64,000 nt of DNA from Pseudonocardia ammonioxydans (GCF_900115005.1 NZ_FOUY01000030.1:21939-85938); one strand, 5' to 3'; counted from the stretch's first letter, positions 25,167 through 33,753 are shown. The notes: generated by a model from the sequence alone, not told the origin. Translations and numbers: made by a program.

Positions 25167-25958
25167 TCAGCCGAGCCAGGGCTCCGCGAACCCATCCCAG
25201 GTGCCGTCGGTCCGCGCCGTCCGGAGCCAGGTGTTCACCCGCTCGGTGAAGGCCGGGTCCCCGGCCTGGGTCAGGTAGGCCTTCTCGGAGTCGGTGAACG
25301 GATCCTCCGGGTGCACCGAGCAGAGCTCCCCGGGCCGCTGGGCCGCCTGCCAGCGGGTCTCGATCGCGTCGGTGACCATGAGGTCGGCACCACCGTCGGC
25401 GACCACGTCGAAGATCGTGTTGTTGTCCGGGTGCGGCACGATCGTCGCCTCGTGCAGGTGCTCCCGGACGAACCGCTCGTTGGTCCCGCCGGGGTTCACC
25501 ACGGCCCGGACACCCGGGCGGTCGATGTCGGCGACGGTCCGGTACCGCTCGACGTCCGGACAGCGGACCACCGGCGTCTTGCCGTCGCGCAGGTACGGGA
25601 TCGTGAACGCCGCCCGCTGCGCCCGGTCCTCGGTGATCGACACGCCGCCGACGGCGATGTCGCACTTCCCGGCGACGACGTCGTCGAGCAGTCCGGACCA
25701 GGTCGTCTCCACCATCGTCGGGCGTGCACCCAGCTCGCCCGCCAGATCACCGGCCATGTCGACGTCGATGCCGGACCAGCCGCCGTCCGGCTCCCGGTAG
25801 GTCAGGGGCCGGTAGTCGCCCGTCGAGCACACCCGGAGCTCCCCGGACTCTGCTATTCGCGCCAGCGTGGGTGACGCCTCCTGGTCCTGTGTGCTACACC
25901 CGGCCAGCAGAGCCACGATGAGCAGAACGGCGTACAGCAACCCCCGTTGACGGTGCAC
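25167..25958 (-). CDS. lipoprotein with SBP_bac_3 domain, resembling cyclohexadienyl dehydratase (PheC)
   Basis: The 263-residue product has a lipoprotein signal (VALLAGCST, lipobox Cys ~21) and one type-3 solute-binding domain. Blocks such as SGELRVCSTGDYRPLTYR, GGVSITEDR, PYLRDGKTPVVRC and the C-terminal DPAFTERVNTWLRTA match the periplasmic cyclohexadienyl/arogenate dehydratases more closely than amino-acid binding proteins. It would then make phenylpyruvate or phenylalanine from prephenate or arogenate outside the membrane. No ABC permease or ATPase gene is adjacent, which also fits an enzyme. A binding-protein role remains the alternative. GTG start with TAGGGT 8 nt upstream. Confidence 0.7.
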   Translation of the reverse strand: MHRQRGLLYAVLLIVALLAGCSTQDQEASPTLARIAESGELRVCSTGDYRPLTYREPDGGWSGIDVDMAGDLAGELGARPTMVETTWSGLLDDVVAGKCDIAVGGVSITEDRAQRAAFTIPYLRDGKTPVVRCPDVERYRTVADIDRPGVRAVVNPGGTNERFVREHLHEATIVPHPDNNTIFDVVADGGADLMVTDAIETRWQAAQRPGELCSVHPEDPFTDSEKAYLTQAGDPAFTERVNTWLRTARTDGTWDGFAEPWLG

Positions 25959-25966
25959 GGTCGGGG

Positions 25967-25972
25967 ACCCTA
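25967..25972 (-). promoter_or_regulatory. -10 element (TAGGGT) of leaderless PheC-like gene promoter
   Basis: On the minus strand TAGGGT ends 8 nt before GTG 25958, with no Shine-Dalgarno sequence between. Confidence 0.5.
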
Positions 25973-26011
25973 GGCGACCGCTGGGACGCCGGGAAGTGTG
26001 CCGTCGGCGAC

Positions 26012-26248
26012 GTGTTCCCCATGGTCTCGACGGGCCCGCCGCGGCGGGGCACCATCACGGAGGTGACCGAGGGGACCCCGGCCTGCCGGCTCTGTGGGAC
26101 GCCGCGCCCGCCGAGCCCGGGTGCGGCGTGTGTGGCCGGCTGGGTGGCCGAGCGGGACGAGCGCGGCCGGGACGGATGGCTGTGCCCCGGGTGCGCACGC
26201 CTGCACGTCCGCGACATCGAGTCCAAGTTGGACGTCGAATGGTGGTGA
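26012..26248 (+). CDS. small zinc-ribbon protein
   Basis: The ~78-residue protein has two CxxC knuckles (CRLCG and CPGCAR) about 30 residues apart, which form a zinc ribbon, and the C-terminal RDIESKLDVEWW shared by small actinobacterial proteins of unknown function. GTG 26012, ATG 26021 and GTG 26063 are possible starts; the conserved part begins only at the last. It stands alone between two minus-strand genes. A role in nucleic-acid or protein binding is a guess from fold alone. Confidence 0.6.
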   Translation: MFPMVSTGPPRRGTITEVTEGTPACRLCGTPRPPSPGAACVAGWVAERDERGRDGWLCPGCARLHVRDIESKLDVEWW

Positions 26249-26255
26249 CGCCGGC

Positions 26256-27071
26256 TCACTGCCCGCTCAGCCGTTCGACGACCGGGGCCAGGGTCTCGGC
26301 GAAGTTCTCGGCGACCGCGAAGTAGCTGATCCCGAACTCGTCGCGGCGACGACACAGCTCCGCGGCCATCTGCGCGGGCGTCCCGCGCAGGCGAGCGAGG
26401 GTGTCCGGTTCGTCCATCGTCGCTGCGGCGTCCGGCCCCGCCCAGCGCAGAGCATCCGGTGGGATCTCGTCCCCGACGACGAACAGGTTCATCCCGACCT
26501 CCGGTTCCCGGCCGGCCGATCGCAGGTCGGCGGTCATCCGGGCGGCCTCGGAGCGACCGGCCGTCGGGCGGGCGGCCAGGAACACCGTGTCGGCGTCTGC
26601 GGCCGCGACGGCGAGCGCCCGAGGTCCGGACGCCGCCATGACGACCGGGGTCGCCGGCCCGTCGCCGTCGCGCTCGCGCAGCGCGGCGATCGCCGCCCGG
26701 ATCCCGGCCAGCCGGTCGGCTGCGGTGCCCCACGGCATGCCGAGCGCCGCCGCCTCAGCACGGGCGTCCGGGCGCCCGGTCCCGATACCCAGCTCGAACC
26801 GCCCACCGGTGAGCACGGCGAGCGAGTGCGCCTCCCACGCCGTGGTCTGCGGCGACCGCAGCGGTCCGGCCAGGACGAACGGGCAGACCCGCAGATCCGG
26901 AACGGCGGTGGCGGCGACGGCCAGCGCATGCAGCGGTGCGTGGGTGTGCAGGTTGTCCGGGGTCAGCAGGGTCGAGTAGCCGAGCTCGGTCACCCGTCGC
27001 GCCCGGGCGGTCCAGGCGTCCCCGGGACCGTGGGCCGCCGCGACCACGCCGAACCGGAACGGCCGGCTCAC
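26256..27071 (-). CDS. LLM-class flavin/F420-dependent oxidoreductase
   Basis: The 271-residue protein is a luciferase-like monooxygenase-fold enzyme: FRFGVVAAAHGPGDAW at the N-terminus, the GGRFELGIGTGRPDAR cofactor loop near residue 90, and a C-terminal TIM-barrel half (EFGISYFAVAENFAETLAPVVERL). Sequence style matches the F420-dependent branch common in actinobacteria. The GTG at 27071 overlaps the stop of the upstream membrane gene (GTGA), so they form one operon controlled from the shared promoter with marR. Substrate unknown. Confidence 0.82.
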   Translation of the reverse strand: MSRPFRFGVVAAAHGPGDAWTARARRVTELGYSTLLTPDNLHTHAPLHALAVAATAVPDLRVCPFVLAGPLRSPQTTAWEAHSLAVLTGGRFELGIGTGRPDARAEAAALGMPWGTAADRLAGIRAAIAALRERDGDGPATPVVMAASGPRALAVAAADADTVFLAARPTAGRSEAARMTADLRSAGREPEVGMNLFVVGDEIPPDALRWAGPDAAATMDEPDTLARLRGTPAQMAAELCRRRDEFGISYFAVAENFAETLAPVVERLSGQ

Positions 27072-27733
27072 CGGTCCACCCGCGCGTCCCGGCCCGTCGG
27101 CAGGGCGACGGCGAAGGCCAGCAGCGTCAGCAGGCCGCCGAAACGCCCGACCGGGATCAGCGGGTACAGCAGGTCGGTGGCCAGGGCGAACGTGCTGAGC
27201 AGGGCCAGGACGCCGATCACGAGCCCGGCGACCGCGAGCCACCGGGGGACCAGCCGCCCGACCAGCGCGGGCACGGAGATCCCCAGGACCAGGAGCCCGA
27301 GCGGTGCCACGAACCCGACACCACCGGCGCCGAACCAGACCCACGCCAGCATCCGGGCCAGCCCGGCGTCACCGAGTGGTGCGGTCTGCGCGGCCGTCCA
27401 GGAGGCGAGGGCGCTGACCGACAGCGCCGTCCCGGCAAGGACCGCGCCGGCGAATCCCATCAGCGGCCCCGGCGCGCCGATCCCGAGCAGCTCGATCCGG
27501 CGGACGGCCGTGGCCGCGTACACGACGAGTGGGAACGCCGACCCGAACAGCAACGCGGCGCCGATCCCGAGGGCGAGCGGATGGGCGAGGTCGTAGGCGA
27601 GCACCGCGGCCGGCGCGGTGTCCGGGCGCGGTCCGGCCCGGCCAAGGACCGCGCCGGCGACGGTGAGCAGGGCGAATGCGGCGGCGGGGACCACCAGCGG
27701 CGGCCCGCCCCGGACGTCGACGGTGACAGACAT
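27068..27733 (-). CDS. six- to seven-helix membrane protein of unknown function
   Basis: The 221-residue protein consists of hydrophobic helices joined by short loops (for example PAAAFALLTVAGAVL, FAGAVLAGTALSVSALA, WLAVAGLVIGVLALLSTFAL). No family with known activity is recognised. The ATG is preceded by GAGGAGGG. It is the first gene of a two-gene operon with an LLM oxidoreductase and is divergent from a MarR regulator. A transporter or stress-related membrane role is only suggested by context. Confidence 0.62.
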   Translation of the reverse strand: MSVTVDVRGGPPLVVPAAAFALLTVAGAVLGRAGPRPDTAPAAVLAYDLAHPLALGIGAALLFGSAFPLVVYAATAVRRIELLGIGAPGPLMGFAGAVLAGTALSVSALASWTAAQTAPLGDAGLARMLAWVWFGAGGVGFVAPLGLLVLGISVPALVGRLVPRWLAVAGLVIGVLALLSTFALATDLLYPLIPVGRFGGLLTLLAFAVALPTGRDARVDR

Positions 27734-27761
27734 CGTGCCCTCCTCAATTCATTACAAAACT

Positions 27762-27801
27762 GAACGATTATCTGTGTACACCGTTTGTCAAGTGATACGG
27801 T
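27762..27801. promoter_or_regulatory. divergent promoter region with GTGTACAC operator
   Basis: The minus strand has TTGACA (27791-27786) and TAATCG 15 bp further on. The perfect palindrome GTGTACAC (27774-27781) lies between them and is the best MarR operator candidate. On the plus strand TACGGT (27796-27801) ends 6 nt before GTG 27808. Confidence 0.55.
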
Positions 27802-27807
27802 TCCGTG

Positions 27808-28269
27808 GTGATCTCGACTTCGCGGGGCGGATCCGCGTTCCTGCTGGCCCAGCTCGGTGCGCACGCTGCGACCCGGTTCGGGGAGCGGGTCGCCGAGCTC
27901 GACCTGACCCTGCCGCAGACCGGGCTGCTGCGTGCCGTCGCGACGGAGCCAGGGCGCTCGCAGCAGGCGCTCGCCGGGCGTCTCGGGATGCCCGCCAGCA
28001 GGTTGGTCGCCCTGGTCGACGGACTGGCCGAGCGGGGACTGCTGGAACGACGCCGCAATCCCGACGACCGCAGGTTGCACGCCCTGCACCTCACGGCGAC
28101 GGGGGAGGAGATGTACGGCCGGATCGCGGAGGCGGCCCGGGCGCACGAGAACGACCTGCTGGAGGGACTCGACGACGCCGAGCGAGGGGTCCTGCAGTCG
28201 TTGCTCGGTCGGATCGCGGAGCGGCAGGGGATGACGCCGGGGGTACATCCTGGCTACAAGCGGGCCTGA
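27808..28269 (+). CDS. MarR-family transcriptional regulator
   Basis: The ~153-residue winged-helix protein shows LTLPQTGLLRAVATEPGRSQ, the recognition region LAGRLGMPASRLVALVDGL and the wing ERRRNPDDRRLHALHLT, all diagnostic of MarR. It should bind the GTGTACAC region and control itself and the divergent membrane-protein/LLM-oxidoreductase operon, probably releasing DNA on binding a phenolic or oxidising compound. GTG 27805 and 27808 are adjacent; the latter has leaderless spacing to TACGGT. Confidence 0.85.
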   Translation: MISTSRGGSAFLLAQLGAHAATRFGERVAELDLTLPQTGLLRAVATEPGRSQQALAGRLGMPASRLVALVDGLAERGLLERRRNPDDRRLHALHLTATGEEMYGRIAEAARAHENDLLEGLDDAERGVLQSLLGRIAERQGMTPGVHPGYKRA

Positions 28270-28551
28270 GGGTCTCGGGAGCCAGCGGGGGACGCCGCGT
28301 TCGAGCTGCCCTGGCTGTCAGTCTTCGCGCCGGGAGTTCCGGTTCGGCTCCGGGGCTCGGTTCGCAGCGGGGTCGTGGTCACCGGCCGGCTCCCGTTCCT
28401 ATGCCCGGCGGCCCGCTGGGCGCGTCTTCCGGGTCGCGGTGTCGTTGTTGTTCGCGCTGCCGTACCTGCTCAGGGTTGCGGCCGAACGGGTGATTTCACG
28501 CTCGTCGGGCGCACTGAAGTGTCTTTCGGTCGCTCCTGGCCGGTCGGGGCA
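28270..28551. other. non-coding gap before DUF222/HNH gene
   Basis: No reading frame here has protein-like character on either strand and no convincing hairpin terminator is visible. Base use is less strictly GC-rich at third positions than in the genes around it. It may be the remnant edge of an inserted DUF222 unit. Confidence 0.4.
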
Positions 28552-28583
28552 CCGACATTGTCGGGGGTCGAGCGTATGTTCGA
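28552..28583 (+). promoter_or_regulatory. LexA (SOS) box overlapping a leaderless promoter
   Basis: TCGAGC-GTAT-GTTCGA (28568-28583) differs by one base from the actinobacterial SOS box TCGAAC-RNNY-GTTCGA. The -10 hexamer TATGTT (28575-28580) lies inside it, ends 6 nt before ATG 28587, and has CCGACA 17 bp upstream as -35. LexA binding would block the promoter directly. Confidence 0.75.
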
Positions 28584-28586
28584 ACT

Positions 28587-31136
28587 ATGGAGTTGGGGCA
28601 GGCGATCCCGGAGGGGCTGGCGGCGATGCCGCCGGGCCCCGGCCTGGGCGCTGTCCTGGCCGGGATCGATCTGGCGCGGGTGTGCAACGACGACATCGAC
28701 GAGGTGATGCTCGCCCACTCCCGGCAGCTGTCGCATCAGCAGGCGCACATGTTCGCCGCGATCTCCGAGGTCGTGCACCGCCGCCCCTTCGCCGGGAATA
28801 TGGAGATCCGCCGCGGGGCGCTCCCCGACCAGTACGGGTCGGATGAGATCCGGTTCGCGCTGGCGTGGAACCGTCGTGCTGCCGAGTACGAGATGGGCCT
28901 CGCGGTCACCCTGGTGTCTGATCTTCCGCAGGTGCAGGCCTCCCTGTGTCAGGGCCGGATCGATCGGACGAAGGCGCGGGTGTTCGCCCAGCACCTCGCC
29001 GACCTCCCGGAGGCGCAGCGCGCCGCGATCTGTGAGGCCGTGTTGCCGCAGGCACCGAAGTTGACGACCGGGCAGATCGGGGAGCGGATCAAGCGGCTGA
29101 TCCTGGAACTCGATCCGGCCTACTACGAGCGGCGTTACCGCAAGGCGATCCGGGATCGGCTGGTGGTGGCGTATCTGACCGAGACCGGCACCGCCGTCAT
29201 CTCCGCCGAGGGCTTGCCTGCTGAGGAGGCGGCCGCCGCGTGGGAACGCCTCGACGCGCTGGCGAAGGCGGCCCGACGGGACGGGCATCCGGGATCGATC
29301 GACCAGATCCGCGCCGACCTCGTCCTCGGTCTGCTCGACGGGTCGCTGCACGGCCTGGATCGGGCGGGGATCCTGCGGGCGTTGATGGCGCGTTTCGCCG
29401 GGCACGCCGACGGGCCCACTGCGGGCAGCGAGGTCGACAAGCCCGCGGCCGGTAGCCCGGCCGCCGGCAGCGCCGCCGCCGACAGCGCCACCCCCTGCGG
29501 CACCGGCTCCGGCAGTCCCGCCGCCGACAGCGCCGCCCCCGGCGGCTCCACAACCGACCGCCCGGCGCCCGGCGCTCCCGAGCCCGATGCACCTGCCCCG
29601 GCTACACCGACGCCGGACGGACCCGCGCCCGGCGGCCCCGACACAGGTGGGCTCACACCGAACGGCTCGGCGTGCGACAGCGCCGCTACCGGTGCACCCG
29701 CCACCCGCGACTCGGATGCCCCCGCCCCGGGCGACTCCGGCACGCACAGCCCCGTTGCTGACGGTGTCGAGCCCGCCACGCCGAACGCGGATGCCCCTGA
29801 CTCGGGTGGCCCCGGATCCGGTGAGCCCGGCGCAGGCAGCCCCGATACCGGTGGCCCGGGACCCGGCGGCCGCGGACCCGAAACTTCCGGCTCCGATGGC
29901 TCCGGCGCGAACTCGGGCTCGAGCGGCGCCGGCTCCGAGTCGAACCCGGACTCGGCCCGGGACTCCGACTCGGACTCGGACTCGGACTCGGAGGATCCTG
30001 ACTCCGATGACCAGGGACCGGGCGGCCCCGGACCCGGCGGCCCCGGACCGGGACCGGGACCGGGACCGGGCCCCTCCGGCCCCAGGCTCGGCGGCCCGAA
30101 CGGCGGTGGCGCACCCACACCACCCCCGGGACCCGACCCCGCAACACCGATCACCGTCCCGCCACCACGCAGCAACCGCGCCGGGGCCGGGAAGACCGCC
30201 GGTGTCGGGAGGCCCGCTGGTGTCGGGACCGAGGTCCGCGTCCCCTTGAGCACCCTGCTCGGCCTCGACCAGCGCGCCGGCGAACTCCCCGGCTGGGGAC
30301 CGGTCCCCGCCAGCGCCGCGCGACGCCTCGTCGCCCGCCAGCACCGCGCCCAATGGCGCTGGGTCGTCGTCGACGACCACGGTCACCTGCTCGCCGAAGG
30401 CATCACCCGACACCGCCCCGTCCCGCGCAACCGCAACGGGCCACCCGGCGGGATCGTCGAACTCCACATCCCGAAAGATCAACTCGCTACCCTGGCTGCC
30501 GAGGCCGCCGAGCACGGCGGGTGGGCGAAAGTGATCACCGACATCGCCGAGCAGTACCGGCACCACACCGCACAGAACGACCCCGACGCCGCCCTCGACA
30601 ACCGCCCCGATGCCCGGTTCCCGCACGCGGCGCTGCGTCGCCATACCGAGGTGCGTGATCGCACCTGTGTCGGACCGGGCTGCCGGACGTCGTCGCGGCG
30701 CTGCGACCAGGACCACACGATCGACCACCACCACGGCGGCCCGACCGTGCGGGCCGGGTTGGGGCCGCTGTGCCGCCACGACCACCTGTTGAAGACCGAG
30801 GGCCACTGGCGCCTCGAACAGCCGGAGCCGGGGCGGTTCGTCTGGACCAGCCCGTTGAAGCGCCGGTACCGGGTCGAGCCGGAGCCGATCCTGCCGCCAC
30901 CGATCACACCGGTGCCACGCGCGGACGACCCGCGCTTCGACGAGCCTGCACCGGGGCCGGTCTACGCCGAGGGCGAACAGCCCGACCTGCACCCTCCGGA
31001 CCGCGGCCCGCCCGAACGCGACGACGCACTGCCCTCCGAAGGCACACGCCGCAACGGTGTGCTGAAGAAGAACGGTGTGCCGGACACCGAGGCCGCGGCC
31101 GGTAACGGCCTGGATGAGGACCCGCCTCCGTTCTGA
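28587..31136 (+). CDS. DUF222 and HNH-endonuclease domain protein (13E12-like)
   Basis: The 849-residue protein has an N-terminal DUF222 domain (residues ~30-270, with LAHSRQLSHQQAHMFAAI and IRFALAWNRRAAEYEM), a ~270-residue low-complexity Pro/Gly/Ala/Ser/Asp linker, and a C-terminal HNH module: RDRTCVGPGCRTSSRRCDQD, then HTIDHHHGGPT and LCRHDHLLKTEGHW. These proteins are multi-copy in actinobacteria and resemble the 13E12 repeat family of mycobacteria; the HNH part is a metal-dependent nuclease fold, the biological role unknown. The SOS box at its start predicts induction by DNA damage. ATG 28626 is an alternative start but does not fit the promoter. Confidence 0.85.
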   Translation: MELGQAIPEGLAAMPPGPGLGAVLAGIDLARVCNDDIDEVMLAHSRQLSHQQAHMFAAISEVVHRRPFAGNMEIRRGALPDQYGSDEIRFALAWNRRAAEYEMGLAVTLVSDLPQVQASLCQGRIDRTKARVFAQHLADLPEAQRAAICEAVLPQAPKLTTGQIGERIKRLILELDPAYYERRYRKAIRDRLVVAYLTETGTAVISAEGLPAEEAAAAWERLDALAKAARRDGHPGSIDQIRADLVLGLLDGSLHGLDRAGILRALMARFAGHADGPTAGSEVDKPAAGSPAAGSAAADSATPCGTGSGSPAADSAAPGGSTTDRPAPGAPEPDAPAPATPTPDGPAPGGPDTGGLTPNGSACDSAATGAPATRDSDAPAPGDSGTHSPVADGVEPATPNADAPDSGGPGSGEPGAGSPDTGGPGPGGRGPETSGSDGSGANSGSSGAGSESNPDSARDSDSDSDSDSEDPDSDDQGPGGPGPGGPGPGPGPGPGPSGPRLGGPNGGGAPTPPPGPDPATPITVPPPRSNRAGAGKTAGVGRPAGVGTEVRVPLSTLLGLDQRAGELPGWGPVPASAARRLVARQHRAQWRWVVVDDHGHLLAEGITRHRPVPRNRNGPPGGIVELHIPKDQLATLAAEAAEHGGWAKVITDIAEQYRHHTAQNDPDAALDNRPDARFPHAALRRHTEVRDRTCVGPGCRTSSRRCDQDHTIDHHHGGPTVRAGLGPLCRHDHLLKTEGHWRLEQPEPGRFVWTSPLKRRYRVEPEPILPPPITPVPRADDPRFDEPAPGPVYAEGEQPDLHPPDRGPPERDDALPSEGTRRNGVLKKNGVPDTEAAAGNGLDEDPPPF
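29434..30234 (+). repeat. low-complexity coding region (linker of DUF222/HNH protein)
   Basis: In-frame simple repeats code for AGSPAAGSAAADSA-like, PAPGDSGTHSP-like, (SD)n around 29960-30000 and (PG)n around 30020-30070. The encoded linker is Pro/Gly/Asp-rich, very probably disordered, and likely length-variable between strains through slippage. Confidence 0.7.
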
Positions 31137-31452
31137 CCCCGACGAACTGCGGCCCCGTCACCGACGGCCCGGTCGCGTACCGCGACGGCGACCCGGGCTG
31201 GCCTCCGAGGTGTGTCCCGGGGCCAGTTCGGAACGCTTAGGAACGAGAGGGGCTGCCCGGCTGTGCTCCCCGGCAGGAGTAGTGATCAACGGTGCGTGCC
31301 GGTCCCGTGCGGGAGAGCACCCCGCGGCAGGAGGCCCGCCGCCGAGCCGACGCCCGCCGAGGTGAGCCTCATCGACACCGGCGACGACCCCGCGTCCGCG
31401 GTCGGACCCGGACGAGGTTCCGGCCGCCCCGATGTCGGCACGTCCACACTGG
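31137..31452. other. non-coding gap between convergent DUF222/HNH and nagA genes
   Basis: No protein-like frame is seen on either strand. The two flanking genes end here, so this is a 3' region; no long perfect hairpin was found in it. Confidence 0.4.
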
Positions 31453-32598
31453 TCAACCGGATGCCGGGCCGCCGGGAGGTACGACGACCCCGGCGCGCAG
31501 GACGGTCTCGATCCCGAGGTCGGCGTCGAGCAGCACCACATCGGCTCGGGAGCCGGGCTGCAGCCGGCCGATGTCCTCCCGGCCCAGCAGCGCCGCCGGG
31601 GTCGTCGAGGTCCAGGCCACGGCCCGGTCGAGCGCCTCCGGACGCGAGCCCGGGTGGGCGGCGATCACGTTGCGGAACAGGACGTCGGCCGTGGCGGTGG
31701 ACCCGGCGATCGTCCCGTCGGGCAGCCGGGCGACACCGTCGGTCACCTGCACATCGAGATCACCGAGCCGGTAGCCGCCGTCCGGCATCCCGGCCGCCGC
31801 CATCGCATCGGTGACCGCCGCGACCCGGTCCGCCGCGGCCCGGCCGACGATGTCCCACAGCGCCGGGTGCACGTGCACGCCGTCGGTGATCAGCTCGACG
31901 ACGGTCCGCGGGTCCGCGAGCAGCGCCGCGACCGGGCCGGGGTCGCGGTGGTGCACCGGGCCCATCGCGTTGAACAGGTGGGTGCCTGCGCGGGCGCCGG
32001 CGTCGAGCGCGCGGCGGGTGAGGTCGTACCCGGCAGCGGTGTGGCCGACCGCGGCGACCGCGCCGGACGCGGCGACCCGGCTGATCGCGTCGAGCCCGCC
32101 CGGCAGTTCCGGCGCGAGCGTCACCATGGCGATCGTCCCGGTCCGGAGCAGCGGGTCGATCTCGGCCGGGTCCGGATCGCGGAGCAGCCCGGGGTCGTGG
32201 GCGCCGCACCGCGACGCGGCCAGCCACGGCCCCTCCAGATGCACCCCGGCGACCACCCCGTCGTCGACCAGCGGACCCAGCGCCCGCACTGCGCCGGCCA
32301 GGTCGTCCGGCGAGCGGGTGACCAGGGAGGCGAGCACCGTCGTGCTGCCGTGTGCGGCGTGGAACGCGGCGGCCCGGGCCGAGGCGTCGGGGGCGGCGCC
32401 GAACGAGGCGCCGCCCCCGCCGTGACAGTGGACGTCCACGAACCCGGGCACGACGACGGCAGCCAGCCGGTCCGGCTCGCGCGGCGGGTTCCCGGTGCCG
32501 GTGCCGGTGACCCGGCCGCCGGCGAACTCGACCCAGCCCGGCCCGGCCGGTGTGCCGGTGCCGGTCACGACGAGGTCGGCGGCGACCAGCCCGTTCAC
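31453..32598 (-). CDS. nagA: N-acetylglucosamine-6-phosphate deacetylase
   Basis: The 381-residue amidohydrolase has VDVHCHGGGGASFG (metal-binding HxH and glycine loop), HLEGPWLA (Glu metal ligand, about residue 117), AVGHTAAGYDL, and HLFNAMGPVHHRDPG, the NagA substrate loop; GLVTD-like TDAMAAAGMPDG closes the active site. It deacetylates GlcNAc-6-phosphate to glucosamine-6-phosphate in the cytosol. The GTG at 32598 overlaps the stop of the SIS-domain gene, so they form one operon divergent from the GntR regulator. That suits a role downstream of MurQ. Confidence 0.9.
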   Translation of the reverse strand: MNGLVAADLVVTGTGTPAGPGWVEFAGGRVTGTGTGNPPREPDRLAAVVVPGFVDVHCHGGGGASFGAAPDASARAAAFHAAHGSTTVLASLVTRSPDDLAGAVRALGPLVDDGVVAGVHLEGPWLAASRCGAHDPGLLRDPDPAEIDPLLRTGTIAMVTLAPELPGGLDAISRVAASGAVAAVGHTAAGYDLTRRALDAGARAGTHLFNAMGPVHHRDPGPVAALLADPRTVVELITDGVHVHPALWDIVGRAAADRVAAVTDAMAAAGMPDGGYRLGDLDVQVTDGVARLPDGTIAGSTATADVLFRNVIAAHPGSRPEALDRAVAWTSTTPAALLGREDIGRLQPGSRADVVLLDADLGIETVLRAGVVVPPGGPASG

Positions 32599-33632
32599 AG
32601 CGTCTCCGTGATCTTGTGCAGCCCCCGCGGCGCGTCCGGGTCGATGCTGCGGGCCACCGCCATCTCCCGGGCCAGCAGCTGCAGCGGAAGGATCTCCAGC
32701 AGCGGTCCGAACTCCTCGGCGGGGGCCGCCGGGAGCGTGATCCCCGGGCCGTCACCCCCGATCTGCAGGACGTCGGCGTGCCGGGCGGCGAGCGCGTCCA
32801 GTACCGGCGCCATCGCCGCGCCGCCGGCGCCGGGGGAGACCACCGCGAGCACCGGCACGAGCGCGTCGACCAGCGCGAGTGGCCCGTGCAGCAGGTCCGC
32901 CCCGGAGAACGACTGGGCCGAGACGTACGCGGTCTCCATCAGCTTCAACGCGGCCTCGCGGGCCGTCGGGTACGAGTAGCCCCGTCCCGTGGTGACCATC
33001 CGCTGGGCGAACCGGTAGCGCGTGGCGAGCTCGGTGACCGCGTCCGCGCCGGCGAGCACCTCGGCCCCCAGGCCGGGCAGCGCCCGGGCCGGGGCGGGGT
33101 CGTCACCCGGCACCGCCGTGATCAGCAGGTACAGCGCCAGGAGCTGAGCGGTGTAGGTCTTGGTCGCGGCCACCGACCGCTCCGGCCCGGCGAGGACGTC
33201 GACGTGCGCGTCCGCAGCGCCGGCCAGCGGGGAGCCGGCGTCGTTGGTGACCGCGATCGTCAGCGCGCCCTGCGAGCCGGCGACCTCGACGCAGCGCCGC
33301 AGGTCCGGGGACCCACCTGACTGGCTGACCGCGACCAGCACCACGTCCCGCAGGTCCGGGCGCGCGGCGTACGCCGTGACCGTCGAGGGCGACACCGTGC
33401 CGACCGGCACGCCGAGCCGGATCTCGGTCAGGTACTTGGCGTACAGCGCGGCGTGGCTGCTGGACCCGCGCGCGGCGAACAGCACGAACCGTGGCCGGCG
33501 GGCGCGGACCAGCGCCGCGGCACGGTCCACACCGGACCCTCCGTCGGGGCCGGTGGCGGCCAGCAGCGCGTCCCAGACCGCGGGTTGCTCGGCGATCTCG
33601 GCGGCCATCAGGCAGCCGGGGCTGTCGGACAC
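32595..33632 (-). CDS. double-SIS-domain sugar isomerase/deaminase (GlmS isomerase-like, AgaS/NagB-II type)
   Basis: The 345-residue protein contains two SIS domains and no glutaminase domain. VLFAARGSSSHAALYAKYL and VSQSGGSPDLRRC bind sugar phosphate in the first; REAALKLMETAYVSAQSFSG and DLLHGPLALVD are hallmarks of the second. Such stand-alone isomerase halves act as glucosamine-6-phosphate deaminases or related aldose/ketose isomerases, which would take the NagA product to fructose-6-phosphate and ammonia. GTG 33632 has AGGAG 5 nt upstream. The deaminase assignment follows from operon context and would need an assay. Confidence 0.8.
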   Translation of the reverse strand: MSDSPGCLMAAEIAEQPAVWDALLAATGPDGGSGVDRAAALVRARRPRFVLFAARGSSSHAALYAKYLTEIRLGVPVGTVSPSTVTAYAARPDLRDVVLVAVSQSGGSPDLRRCVEVAGSQGALTIAVTNDAGSPLAGAADAHVDVLAGPERSVAATKTYTAQLLALYLLITAVPGDDPAPARALPGLGAEVLAGADAVTELATRYRFAQRMVTTGRGYSYPTAREAALKLMETAYVSAQSFSGADLLHGPLALVDALVPVLAVVSPGAGGAAMAPVLDALAARHADVLQIGGDGPGITLPAAPAEEFGPLLEILPLQLLAREMAVARSIDPDAPRGLHKITETL

Positions 33633-33707
33633 AGGACTCCTCGCGGTCGGACGGCCGTCGTCGGGCGGGCACCGCAGGTGGACCGGACCAGTCGGTGCGT
33701 CCGGCAG

Positions 33708-33722
33708 CGGACCAGTGGTCCG
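33708..33722. promoter_or_regulatory. GntR operator A (CGGACCA-G-TGGTCCG)
   Basis: A perfect dyad with 7-bp arms lies in the divergent spacer, 75 bp upstream of the SIS gene and 61 bp upstream of the GntR gene. It resembles the TGGTC-based sites of DasR/NagR-type GntR regulators. Confidence 0.65.
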
Positions 33723-33753
33723 GCGCCACCCTTGCATTTCGCCGGGCAAAACT

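Noticed and set aside
28270..31452. Treating the DUF222/HNH gene as an intact insertion sequence or intein
   Set aside because: No terminal inverted repeats, target duplication or recombinase were found at its borders.
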